Below, in pieces: positions 17,047-24,971 of a stretch of DNA of 34,849 bases; positions within the stretch are counted from its first letter, which is position 1, and every line of letters starts with the position of its first letter. The notes under the pieces are model-generated. The model was given only the letters and a program-made list of their open reading frames with translations. It was not told the DNA's origin and did not search any database. Source of the stretch: an uncultured Sphingomonadaceae bacterium (GTDB lineage: Bacteria; Pseudomonadota; Alphaproteobacteria; Sphingomonadales; Sphingomonadaceae); NCBI GenBank assembly GCA_947493215.1, contig CANLQE010000002.1, positions 330,001 to 364,849 on the forward strand. The letters run 5' to 3'. The translations under genes were made by a program, and so were the position numbers.

Positions 17047-17572
17047 TTACATAGGTCAGACCCATGAAGTGTTCGCGGCCACTGCCAAATCATGGACGCT
17101 TTGGCAAGCATCTTTCCTCAGACTTTTGCTAATTTCAAAAAAATGGGCTGTCGATGGACGCAACTCGCGCGCATTTTTGTTATTAATTGTAAAATCCAAG
17201 CTCCTCCCGCGATTCGCGGCTTATCCCTGATTATCCACAACATATAATCATTATATTTCAGTATGATAGAAAGATTATTCTGTTTTTCCTGAGCTTGCCG
17301 CTGTCAATATAATTATTTCATTTTTTTTACGCTCACGCCCTTGCTCGACTCGTTCGGACGCGCTTACTAAGAGACATCGGCTGGCGGCCACGAATTGATG
17401 TTCCTGGCCTCTATGACATTGAAAAAAGCACCGTTGAGAACGTGTTTTCAACATAGGGTTTTCTTTGCCTTGCGGTTCCTTTGGCTGGGAACCTAGTTCC
17501 AAGGGGAGAAAATTTTCTGGTCGATGAGCGGTCCCGTAACGACGCGGGTAAAAAAAAAATCGGGGGATTTTA
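17047..17572. other. dnaA upstream region: possible origin-like or autoregulatory sequence
   Basis: 526 bp without a gene. A perfect DnaA box TTATCCACA lies at 17231-17239, with a weak second copy TTATCCCTG ten bases earlier (17221-17229), followed by a strongly A+T-rich stretch (about 17240-17325). Two GANTC sites, the target of the alphaproteobacterial CcrM methylase, lie at 17211 and 17347, and a third at 17582 just inside dnaA. Closer to the gene are GGTTCC/GGAACC/GTTCC inverted repeats (17474-17500), a CCCG/CGGG hairpin near 17534-17548 and a run of ten A (17550-17559). One strong box is less than most replication origins have, so autoregulation of dnaA is at least as likely as oriC. Confidence 0.45.
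17231..17239 (+). promoter_or_regulatory. Consensus DnaA box
   Basis: TTATCCACA matches the DnaA-box consensus exactly; it stands 334 bp before the dnaA start. No second perfect copy was seen in either orientation in the surrounding region. Confidence 0.8.
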
Positions 17573-19024
17573 GTGGTACAAGATTCAGAAAATGCGGGCA
17601 CCAATATAGCCAAAAAATCAACGGCGGTTAACGTGACAGCTCCAAAGTCAGAAACATATCATGGTGTTGATTCGCAACTAGCGGATGCTTGGCAAACCAT
17701 TTGTTCGGGAATGCGCCGGGACTTGGGCGCACAGATTTTTGGTCAGTGGATCAAGCCGATCAAATTGGCTGGATTCGATCCAGCTAGCGGTGAGCTGCGC
17801 TTGGCTCTGCCATCGGAGTTTGCGGCCAACTGGGTACGGGAGCGCTATTCAGAGCGATTGGTACTGGCATGGAAGAGTCATTTTGACGATGTAAAAACTA
17901 TCGCGTTTTCAGCAAAAGCCGGTAGCGCTCGAATCGCTCAAGTCAAAAAAGACAGCACCTCCGGGAGTCATCAAGATACGGACGCGCCATCTGGAAAATT
18001 CCGGCTCGACCTCGATCCGCGTATGACTTTCGACGAGTTTATTGCCGGGAACAGTAATGTCCTCGCGCTCAATGCTTCACAACGCATGGCATCTCCGGAA
18101 AAACCGCTATTCAGTCCGCTCTATCTGCAATCCTCAACCGGTCAGGGTAAAACCCATTTGATGCATGCCATTGGCCATGCCTATCGCGCTGAATTTCCGA
18201 ATGCGCGGATCATTTATATGTCAGCCGAACGATTCATGATCGAATTTGTTTCAGCGATGCGGCGTAATGAAGTGATGGAATTCAAAGCAGCCTTGCGCGA
18301 AGCGGATCTGCTTATGATCGATGATATCCAATTTATCGTGGGGAAAAATTCTACTCAGGAAGAGTTCCTCCATACCGTTGATTCTTTAATCAGCCGCGGC
18401 AAACGCGTCGTGGTCGCCGCAGACCGTCCGCCACAAGCATTGGACGGCGTCGACCAACGACTTCTGTCAAGGCTGTCCATGGGACTGGTTGCCGACATCC
18501 AGTCCGCCGGACTCGAACTGCGGCGAGATATACTGCAGCACCGGATCGCCAGCATGCCGCATCAGGATGTGTCAGGGGATGTGGTTGAATTTCTCGCTCG
18601 GACGATCAGCCGCAACCTGCGGGAATTAGAAGGAGGCCTTAACAAACTGCTCGCTTATGCGCAGCTTACAGGCCGCCCAATCACCAAGGAATTAGCCGAA
18701 GAACAGCTTTCCGATATATTGAGCGCATGCCGCCGCCGCATCACGATTGACGAAATCCAACGCACGGTGTGTGAATATTACAGGCTTGATCGCAATGAAA
18801 TGTCTTCGAAACGCCGAGCCCGCGCGGTGGCCCGTCCGCGACAAGTTGCGATGTATCTTGCGAAGGTGATGACCCCGCGCAGCTATCCTGAAATTGGCCG
18901 AAAATTTGGCGGACGCGACCACAGCACGGTGATCCATGCGGTTAAATTAGTCGAACAACTGCGCGGTGAAGATACTGAAATGGACAATGATGTGCGGATG
19001 TTGCTCCGTCAGCTCGAAAGCTGA
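17573..19024 (+). CDS. dnaA: Chromosomal replication initiator protein DnaA
   Basis: 483 residues from a GTG start preceded by GGGGG about 8 bases upstream. Domain I (about 33-115) includes WQTICSGMRRDLGAQIFGQW. A short linker is followed by the AAA+ domain: FDEFIAGNSNVLA, Walker A at 187-194 (SSTGQGKT), Walker B at 246-251 (LLMIDD) and the sensor/arginine-finger region with DQRLLSRLSMGLV. Domain IV ends with the DnaA-box-binding signature GGRDHSTVIHAVKLVEQL near residue 446. The protein opens the replication origin with ATP. The two residues before Thr189 of the P-loop are Ser-Ser where E. coli has Gly-Gly. Transcription probably starts within the 0.5-kb region upstream, which carries a DnaA box. 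Confidence 0.98.
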   Translation: MVQDSENAGTNIAKKSTAVNVTAPKSETYHGVDSQLADAWQTICSGMRRDLGAQIFGQWIKPIKLAGFDPASGELRLALPSEFAANWVRERYSERLVLAWKSHFDDVKTIAFSAKAGSARIAQVKKDSTSGSHQDTDAPSGKFRLDLDPRMTFDEFIAGNSNVLALNASQRMASPEKPLFSPLYLQSSTGQGKTHLMHAIGHAYRAEFPNARIIYMSAERFMIEFVSAMRRNEVMEFKAALREADLLMIDDIQFIVGKNSTQEEFLHTVDSLISRGKRVVVAADRPPQALDGVDQRLLSRLSMGLVADIQSAGLELRRDILQHRIASMPHQDVSGDVVEFLARTISRNLRELEGGLNKLLAYAQLTGRPITKELAEEQLSDILSACRRRITIDEIQRTVCEYYRLDRNEMSSKRRARAVARPRQVAMYLAKVMTPRSYPEIGRKFGGRDHSTVIHAVKLVEQLRGEDTEMDNDVRMLLRQLES

Positions 19025-19074
19025 CGGAACAGATCAAGGGATTTGATTGAACGACGCGTCCAATCGCAAAAGTC

Positions 19075-19767
19075 TTATTTTTTCTCTGGAGCCACCGAGA
19101 TGCGAACACGCTCTCCGCTGTTACCAGGGAAATCGGTGAACATTGCTTCCACGAGATTGGGGACCAGATAAGTCAGGTTCTTTGAACGTGACATGGCTTC
19201 CGCCTTGCCTTCAAACAACCGTTCTCCATCAACCTGCCGGTCAATCTTCATATCCAGCTCGGTAGTGAAAACCGTAAAACTGCGCACACCACCGTAGCCA
19301 GAGAAGCCGTGGCCGCCGAACAGAAATGGATCATGGAAACCATAGCGATAACGGTGGCGACCATAAAATCCGCCCCGGCCATGGAACCCACCACGTCGGC
19401 CATAAAAACCTGTCGCAAAGAATGGATTATAGTCGGCGACCACTTTTTCGCGGCCGGTATCGACATCATAATCCATGCTGACAATAAGTTGTGCCGCAGC
19501 GGGGTCATCGCTGCGCTGATAGCCAAGCTCTGTCATGCGCTGCTCGACAAGAGCGGCATATTGGGTAAATTCTAGGCCACCGGAAAGCTCTGGATCGGCC
19601 GCAACCACGGTAAAGCTTTGCCCCTGCGCCGGCGGTAGAGCGTCAAAACGCTGGACATCTGCGCGAAACGGGGAAGCACAGGCTCCTAAAGCCAGAAAAG
19701 CAAGCGGCGCGAAAATTGTCAATTTCAAGCCCTTGGGGCCGTTAAACTTGGACACTGTCATCTTCAT
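19075..19767 (-). CDS. DUF4136-type lipoprotein with Gly/His/Tyr-rich insert
   Basis: 230 residues. A long n-region (MKMTVSKFNGPKGLK) precedes the hydrophobic segment and the lipobox LALGAC with Cys29. The mature part has DUF4136 features: FRADVQRFDALPP, LEFTQYAALVEQRMTELGYQ, AQLIVSMDYDVDTG, and a C-terminal FEGKAEAMSRSKNLTYLVPN. In the middle (about residues 120-160) is an insert of Gly, Phe, His, Arg and Tyr, including GRRGGFHGRGGFYGRHRYRY. The family is found in the cell envelope with no known biochemical role. It converges on dnaA. Confidence 0.85.
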   Translation of the reverse strand: MKMTVSKFNGPKGLKLTIFAPLAFLALGACASPFRADVQRFDALPPAQGQSFTVVAADPELSGGLEFTQYAALVEQRMTELGYQRSDDPAAAQLIVSMDYDVDTGREKVVADYNPFFATGFYGRRGGFHGRGGFYGRHRYRYGFHDPFLFGGHGFSGYGGVRSFTVFTTELDMKIDRQVDGERLFEGKAEAMSRSKNLTYLVPNLVEAMFTDFPGNSGERVRISVAPEKK

Positions 19768-20129
19768 TCCTTTAACTTACAACTCACCCGCCATCCTTAG
19801 AATACGGTAGCCTTATCATGCTGAACCACCATTGAACGACAATATAATACCGTTCATCGACAATCTATCCGTTTCGGATGTTGATTTCTTGACGGTCTGG
19901 CTGGCGACCAGATGATCTCTTCTTCGACAAACCATCATTTGAAATCAACATAGTAACAAGAGGTTATCAGACAGATCGACCAGTAGATGACGGTGAGTTG
20001 ACCACTGTATTCTATCCAAAAAGGACCTTTATCGGTTCGACTTCCATCCTATTTCTCGATTAGCTCCGGCGTCGGCCGCTTCGCAGCGAAACCCGTGTCA
20101 ATCTATATATTTGGAACAGGACAGACATC
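19768..20129. other. Intergenic region with a long-range inverted repeat
   Basis: 362 bp between divergently oriented genes. An 11-bp perfect inverted repeat, ATGTTGATTTC at 19878-19888 and GAAATCAACAT at 19941-19951, encloses a smaller hairpin TCTGG/CCAGA (about 19896-19912). The region is A+T-rich and must hold promoters for both neighbours; I could not settle on specific -35/-10 elements. No open frame with a ribosome binding site was found. Confidence 0.4.
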
Positions 20130-21206
20130 ATGTTACACGAGATTAGCGGGATATCGGCACCAGATTGTTTAAAAGAGTATTTTACGGGCATGGGCGAAAC
20201 AACGAGTGATAATATTTGGGGCGGTCAGATATTGTTGATCTCTGACGATCCGCAACTCCGCGCTCTTTATAGCCACGCCATCGAGCTTCTTGGCGGACGA
20301 TGCGCTCCATTATCCATGGATTTTCAAAATTCTGATCTAACAGAGCGGCTAAACGTTGCGGCTGTTGTCATTCAGGTCACCGGTTGGAATGATGTTCAGG
20401 AAAAGGCTCTGGAACAGGCCGAGCGGTTCTGTGAGGCATCAGATTTACCTTTGTTGATCCGCACAGATCTCAGCTTGCTTGATTCTACCTTAGCAGCGGT
20501 CGAATATCCTAATGTCGAGCATCTGTTAAGTGACAGTGTGGCTGAGTTGTTCGTTTCACTGGAACAAAGAACCCAACAATCAATCAGCAGCCTATTTGCA
20601 GATCGGGATGAAATTGATCTGGTAGATCTGAAAAAAATCTCGGCCGATGTGGAACGTATTGCAAGAGCTCTTGTCAAACTCTCAGGACCGGAGCGATCTG
20701 ATAGCGATAGACCCCTAATCGGCAGCCCTTTTCAAGAACCAGACTCAGATAGCAAGCTCGCCACTCAACCGGTCAGCTTCAAGCCGATGCACTCAACAAA
20801 GGCTCAGACTTTAACTGCTGATGCAGGCAGTATAGGCTTGGACAGTGGCCTCGCTCGCCCGATATCTGCTGACGAAGTGCGCGGGTTGATAAAAGCCAGG
20901 CGCATGCGTGATCAATATTTTGATGCCGAACTATTTGCTGACCCCGCCTGGGACATGTTGCTTGATCTAATGGCTGCACGGCTTGAAGGCACAAAGGTGG
21001 CGGTGTCGAGTCTGTGTATCGCCGCAAGCGTTCCCCCGACGACGGCCTTGCGCTGGATAAAAACCATGACCGAGGAAAAGGTTTTCATTCGCAAGGCCGA
21101 TGACAAAGATGGCAGGCGAATATTTATCGAGCTCAGCGATGAAGCAACCGCTGGCATGGTAGGGTTTTTTGCAATGATTCGCCGCAGTGGTCTCATGCTG
21201 ATCTGA
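20130..21206 (+). CDS. Pseudo-receiver / winged-helix (MarR-like) regulator
   Basis: 358 residues. Residues 30-150 look like a response-regulator receiver fold: QILLISDDPQLRALYSHAIE supplies the acidic pair D39-D40, and AAVVIQVTGW is the strand that should carry the phosphoacceptor Asp, here Gln82. A polar linker (about 185-245) leads to a helix with LIKARRMRDQYFDAELFADP and a winged helix-turn-helix (about 285-345: VAVSSLCIAASVPPTTALRW, then the wing KADDKDGRRIFIEL). I recognise the C-terminal half as a type common in Sphingomonadales; targets are unknown. AGGA lies about 10 bases before the ATG at 20130; the ATG at 20190 is an alternative that removes 20 residues. It ends shortly before the rpsT terminator. 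Confidence 0.8.
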   Translation: MLHEISGISAPDCLKEYFTGMGETTSDNIWGGQILLISDDPQLRALYSHAIELLGGRCAPLSMDFQNSDLTERLNVAAVVIQVTGWNDVQEKALEQAERFCEASDLPLLIRTDLSLLDSTLAAVEYPNVEHLLSDSVAELFVSLEQRTQQSISSLFADRDEIDLVDLKKISADVERIARALVKLSGPERSDSDRPLIGSPFQEPDSDSKLATQPVSFKPMHSTKAQTLTADAGSIGLDSGLARPISADEVRGLIKARRMRDQYFDAELFADPAWDMLLDLMAARLEGTKVAVSSLCIAASVPPTTALRWIKTMTEEKVFIRKADDKDGRRIFIELSDEATAGMVGFFAMIRRSGLMLI

Positions 21207-21212
21207 TTCGGG

Positions 21213-21243
21213 CAAAAGAAAACCCGCCAGATATCTAGCGGGT
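21213..21243 (-). terminator. Intrinsic terminator of rpsT
   Basis: ACCCGC/GCGGGT stem (21222-21227 with 21238-21243) with a 10-base loop; on the minus strand it is followed by TTTTCTTTT. It lies 55 bp after the rpsT stop. On the plus strand the downstream sequence is only weakly T-rich, so it would serve the regulator gene poorly. Confidence 0.8.
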
Positions 21244-21297
21244 GATTCTTCTTGTTCGAATGGCTGTCAGTTTAACGCTGATGCGCCAATCTAAATA

Positions 21298-21561
21298 CTA
21301 CGCTAGGGCAGCAACCCGTTTCGTCAGGCGACTGAATTTCCGCGACGCTGTGTTTTTGTGGAACACACCGCGTGCGACGCCGCGAGCCAATTCTGGCTGA
21401 ACAGCTGCAAGAGCGGTGGCTGCAGCGCTTTTATCGCCCGCTTCCAAAGCCGCTTCAACGGACTTAATCTTCGTGCGAATCTGGCTCACGCGGTTCTTGT
21501 TAATGACCGTGCGGCGCTCGTTGCGACGGATACGTTTCTTTGCTTGCGGCGTATTAGCCAT
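21298..21561 (-). CDS. rpsT: 30S ribosomal protein S20
   Basis: 87 residues, very rich in Lys, Arg and Ala: [20 protein letters not shown] at the N-terminus and [19 protein letters not shown] at the C-terminus are diagnostic for S20, a three-helix protein that binds the 5' domain of 16S rRNA. The ATG at 21561 is preceded on the minus strand by GAGGAAA. It has its own terminator at 21213-21243. Nearness of rpsT and dnaA is common in alphaproteobacteria. Confidence 0.98.
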   Translation of the reverse strand: MANTPQAKKRIRRNERRTVINKNRVSQIRTKIKSVEAALEAGDKSAAATALAAVQPELARGVARGVFHKNTASRKFSRLTKRVAALA

Positions 21562-21700
21562 GAAATTTCCTCAAAACTGAAATGCTGGATTGCCGGAAAT
21601 CACATATGTAACCTCGGCTCAAGTCGGCGGTCATTAGCTTCCTAGGCGATTCCCGTCAATAGCTTAGTCACACAAGCCTCGAAGCTTTTCGACTGCTACA

Positions 21701-22513
21701 TCAACTCTGGCATTTTCGACAGTAAAAGGTCGATCGGCCGCCATCAACCTTGCGCAATACCGACGCGCCGCAGGCGCAATCTTCTCCCTCCCGGCCATAA
21801 ACCAGCCATTCTTTGGAAAAATAGCCCAATTCGCCGTCAGGTTGCACAAAATCTCGCAATGACGAACCCCCGGCCGCTATCGCGGCCTCCAGAACCTTTT
21901 TGATCGCAGTTACAAGCTTGTCATAGCGCAGCTTTGATATACCGCCCCCCATCCGGCTGGGCGCTATGCCCGCCATGTGCAAGGCCTCACAGACATAGAT
22001 GTTGCCAAGCCCTGCGACATTGCGCTGATCGAGCAGCAATTGCTTGATCGGCGCCTTGCGGCCCTTGGTAACGGCTTTTAGGTAGGCACCATTGAATTGT
22101 TCCCCCAAGGGCTCCGGCCCCATCGCGGCAAATGGCCCAAATTCATCGATTTCTTCCACCCGAATCAGGTCGACTGACCCAAAACGGCGCGGATCATTGA
22201 GGACCAGCCGCCGATTTTCTTCGGTTCCCAGCAACAGGTGGTCATGTTTCTCCAGCTCCGTCGGATCAATCCGCCAGCGTCCCGACATGCCGAGGTGGAA
22301 AATCATCACATCACCGCGATCCGTCTCGATCAGGCCATATTTGGCGCGGCGCGACAATTGTGTCACCCTCGCACCGGTCATGCGTTGGCGCAAATCGGTC
22401 GGGAAGGGACGGCGCAAATCAGCGCGCCGCGGCTCCACCAAGCTTAGTTTTTTACCTTCCAATACCGGGCGCAAACCTGCGACCGTCGTCTCAACTTCTG
22501 GTAGTTCTGGCAT
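21701..22513 (-). CDS. mutM: Formamidopyrimidine-DNA glycosylase
   Basis: 270 residues from the ATG at 22513, where the mature N-terminus begins M-P-E-L-P-E-V-E-T-T: Pro2 is the catalytic nucleophile and Glu3 the general acid. GAGGGG lies a few bases upstream on the minus strand; a longer frame to 22579 is rejected because it would bury Pro2. The helix-two-turn-helix region is LLDQRNVAGLGNIYVCEALH, and the C-terminal zinc finger ends TFYCRKCQS. The first zinc pair is spaced C-A-C rather than the common C-x-x-C. The enzyme removes 8-oxoguanine and cuts the abasic site. It diverges from ubiE, leaving 131 bp. Confidence 0.96.
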   Translation of the reverse strand: MPELPEVETTVAGLRPVLEGKKLSLVEPRRADLRRPFPTDLRQRMTGARVTQLSRRAKYGLIETDRGDVMIFHLGMSGRWRIDPTELEKHDHLLLGTEENRRLVLNDPRRFGSVDLIRVEEIDEFGPFAAMGPEPLGEQFNGAYLKAVTKGRKAPIKQLLLDQRNVAGLGNIYVCEALHMAGIAPSRMGGGISKLRYDKLVTAIKKVLEAAIAAGGSSLRDFVQPDGELGYFSKEWLVYGREGEDCACGASVLRKVDGGRSTFYCRKCQS

Positions 22514-22644
22514 CACGCCCCTCAAAATATCGCAATATCGCTCTGTCCAGCAGCTACAGGGTGATTGCAGTGCTGCCAAGCGTCGTCTAATGCTGTGTTC
22601 GAAAAACGTCCGCGGACAGATTCTGCGGGGCCTATATCAAAGAC

Positions 22645-23397
22645 GTGAGCAACCAGTATATGATCGAAACCAAGACAGTCTCCTTTGGCTATGAAGAGGT
22701 GGATGAAGACGAAAAGGTTGGCCGCGTCGGCCAGGTCTTTTCCAGCGTCGCGAGCAAATATGATGTGATGAACGATGCGATGAGTGCGGGCACACACCGG
22801 CTCTGGAAAGACCGCTTCGCTCGCCGGGTCAAGGCGCGCGAAAGCGAAGAGATACTCGATATGGCTGGCGGTACCGGCGATATTGCCTTCCGCATGGTTG
22901 ATAGCGGTGCGAATATAACGGTTGCTGATATCAACACCGACATGCTGTCCGAAGGGCTCGACCGCGCAATCAAGAAAGGCGAAGGCCGGTTGGTCTGGAG
23001 CGAGCAAAACGCGGAAGAGTTGAATTTTCCCGACGCCCATTTCGATGCCTACACCATTGTCTTTGGTATCCGCAATGTCACCCATATTGAAAAAGCGTTA
23101 GCCGAAGCACATCGTGTGTTGCGCTATGGTGGGCGCTTTTACTGCATGGAATTTTCCAAAACGCTGTGGCCGGGTTTTGACAAAGTCTATGATTTTTATT
23201 CGCATCGCATAATGCCAAAAATTGGCAAGGCCGTAGCCGATGATGAAGACAGCTATCGCTATCTTGCCGAATCCATTGACCGGTTTCCGCCAATGGAGAA
23301 ATTTCGCGCTATGATTGAAGATGCTGGCTTTTCGCAGACCAAGGTCGAGCCGATGATGGGCGGCCTTGTCGCCATCCATAGTGGCTGGAAAGTCTGA
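22645..23397 (+). CDS. ubiE: Ubiquinone biosynthesis C-methyltransferase UbiE
   Basis: 250 residues. Family features: SVASKYDVMNDAMSAGTHRL near residues 33-52, the SAM-binding ILDMAGGTGDIAFRM around 70-84, and the central FGIRNVTHIEKALAEAHRVL plus MEFSKTLWPGFDKVYDFYSH. It methylates the demethoxy-quinol ring in ubiquinone synthesis (and demethylmenaquinol in organisms that have it). GTG at 22645 is the start that fits homologues; an ATG six codons on is possible. It is the first gene of the plus-strand run ubiE-ubiB-coaBC-dut. Confidence 0.96.
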   Translation: MSNQYMIETKTVSFGYEEVDEDEKVGRVGQVFSSVASKYDVMNDAMSAGTHRLWKDRFARRVKARESEEILDMAGGTGDIAFRMVDSGANITVADINTDMLSEGLDRAIKKGEGRLVWSEQNAEELNFPDAHFDAYTIVFGIRNVTHIEKALAEAHRVLRYGGRFYCMEFSKTLWPGFDKVYDFYSHRIMPKIGKAVADDEDSYRYLAESIDRFPPMEKFRAMIEDAGFSQTKVEPMMGGLVAIHSGWKV

Positions 23398-23410
23398 GCA
23401 TTTCCATAGC

Positions 23411-24961
23411 ATGACATCATCCAGAACCCATATCTTCCGCCTACTCAAATGGGGGCGCACGCTCGCCAAACATGGCGCGTTGCGCGACATAGAGAAGCAT
23501 AAAACCACACCGCCGCAGGTCCGGCGCCTATTCCGTATTGCCCGGCTAGGTACGATCCAGCCAAAGACTCCAAATTACTCGGCGGCACTGCAAGCTATCG
23601 GTCCTGCCGCTATCAAGCTAGGTCAGACGCTGGCAACGCGCCCCGATATTATTGGCGAAGAGGCGGCCCGAGACCTTCTACAATTGCAGGATAATCTGCC
23701 GCCGATTTCCTTCGATGCCATCAAGCATGAAATTCAGGGCAGCCTCGGGAAGTCGGTCGACGCGCTCTACAGTCATATTGACCCGGAGCCGGTTGGCGCA
23801 GCGTCTATCGCGCAGGTCCACCGCGCAACCACTATCGAAGGCAAAGATGTCGCGGTCAAAGTGCTGCGGCCCGGGATCATCAAGAAATTCACCGCTGATA
23901 TTGAAACCTACGAATGGGCCGCGGCGCATCTCGAAGCGATGGGCGGTGAAGCGAAACGGCTCCGGCCGCAACTGGTTATCGCCAATTTCCGCCGCTGGAC
24001 CATGCGTGAATTGGACCTGCGCCGTGAAGCGGCTTCTGCATCTGAGCTCGCTGAACATATGGCCAATGTCGAGCAGTTCGAAATCCCCACTATTGACTGG
24101 GACCGGACGTCGGGTCGGGTGCTGACGCTGGACTGGGTCGATGGCGTCAAGATTTCCCGCCGCGATGACTTGATAGCGGCTGGCCATGATCTCGATGATA
24201 TAGCTAACCGGCTGGTCCATAGCTTCCTGAAACAGGCGATTGAGGCCGGCTATTTCCACGCCGATATGCATCAGGGCAATTTGTTCGTCAAAGCCGATGG
24301 CACCATCGTCGCGATCGACTTTGGCATCATGGGCCGGATCAACAAGAAAGCCCGCTTCTGGCTTGCCGAGATTCTCTATGGCCTGACAACCGGCAATTAT
24401 AAACGCGTCGCCGAAATCCATTTCGAGGCACAATATGTGCCAGACCATCATAGCATGGAAGATTTCGCGACGGCCCTGCGCGCAGTTGGTGAACCAATGC
24501 GCGGCAAGCCTGTTAGCGAGCTTTCGGTGGGCGATATGCTCGATGGCCTGTTCGCCATCACCCGCGATTTCGATATGGAAACCCAGCCGCATCTTCTGCT
24601 GCTGCAAAAAACCATGGTGATGGTCGAAGGCATAGCGACCGACCTTAATCCTGGAATTAACATGTGGGACGCAAGTGGCCCCTATGTGAAAAACTGGATC
24701 CGCGGTGAATTGGGCCCAGAAGCGGCAATTGCCGACCGGATTAACTCAGATATGGACACGCTGTTGATGTTGCCTGACATTGTCCGGCGGCTCGACCAGC
24801 AGCTTCCTCGCCAAGGCGGAGCGCCGCCGCCGCCTCCAGTAGCGGATGTAGAGCTTATCTGGGAACGTAAGAAGCCCGGAAACGGAGGCTTTTGGCGTTA
24901 TGCGCTGACTGCTGTTATAGCCGCAACAGCTGGCGCAGCCGCGCTTTGGATGTGGGGATAG
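23411..24961 (+). CDS. ubiB: UbiB ABC1/ADCK-family ATPase for ubiquinone biosynthesis
   Basis: 516 residues from the ATG at 23411. The ABC1 hallmark KxGQ motif is in AAIKLGQTLATRPD (about residues 70-83). The protein-kinase-like fold has an Ala-rich nucleotide loop (PVGAASIAQVHRA), the lysine in VAVKVLRPG, the catalytic loop YFHADMHQGNLFV and the metal-binding IDFGIMGRI. The C-terminus has a Pro-rich stretch and one membrane anchor (WRYALTAVIAATAGAAALWM). UbiB is membrane-bound and required for aerobic ubiquinone synthesis. It begins 13 bp after ubiE. An upstream in-frame ATG at 23366 would overlap ubiE and is not preferred. Confidence 0.95.
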   Translation: MTSSRTHIFRLLKWGRTLAKHGALRDIEKHKTTPPQVRRLFRIARLGTIQPKTPNYSAALQAIGPAAIKLGQTLATRPDIIGEEAARDLLQLQDNLPPISFDAIKHEIQGSLGKSVDALYSHIDPEPVGAASIAQVHRATTIEGKDVAVKVLRPGIIKKFTADIETYEWAAAHLEAMGGEAKRLRPQLVIANFRRWTMRELDLRREAASASELAEHMANVEQFEIPTIDWDRTSGRVLTLDWVDGVKISRRDDLIAAGHDLDDIANRLVHSFLKQAIEAGYFHADMHQGNLFVKADGTIVAIDFGIMGRINKKARFWLAEILYGLTTGNYKRVAEIHFEAQYVPDHHSMEDFATALRAVGEPMRGKPVSELSVGDMLDGLFAITRDFDMETQPHLLLLQKTMVMVEGIATDLNPGINMWDASGPYVKNWIRGELGPEAAIADRINSDMDTLLMLPDIVRRLDQQLPRQGGAPPPPPVADVELIWERKKPGNGGFWRYALTAVIAATAGAAALWMWG

Positions 24962-24971
24962 AGCCCGAACT

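Noticed and set aside
17050-17572. Firm call of oriC
   Set aside because: Only one perfect DnaA box; in some alphaproteobacteria the origin is away from dnaA, so it is left as a possibility.
23678-24607. Long minus-strand open frame opposite ubiB (309 codons)
   Set aside because: Antisense shadow of a well-supported gene; its protein has no recognisable domain and it arises from codon bias.
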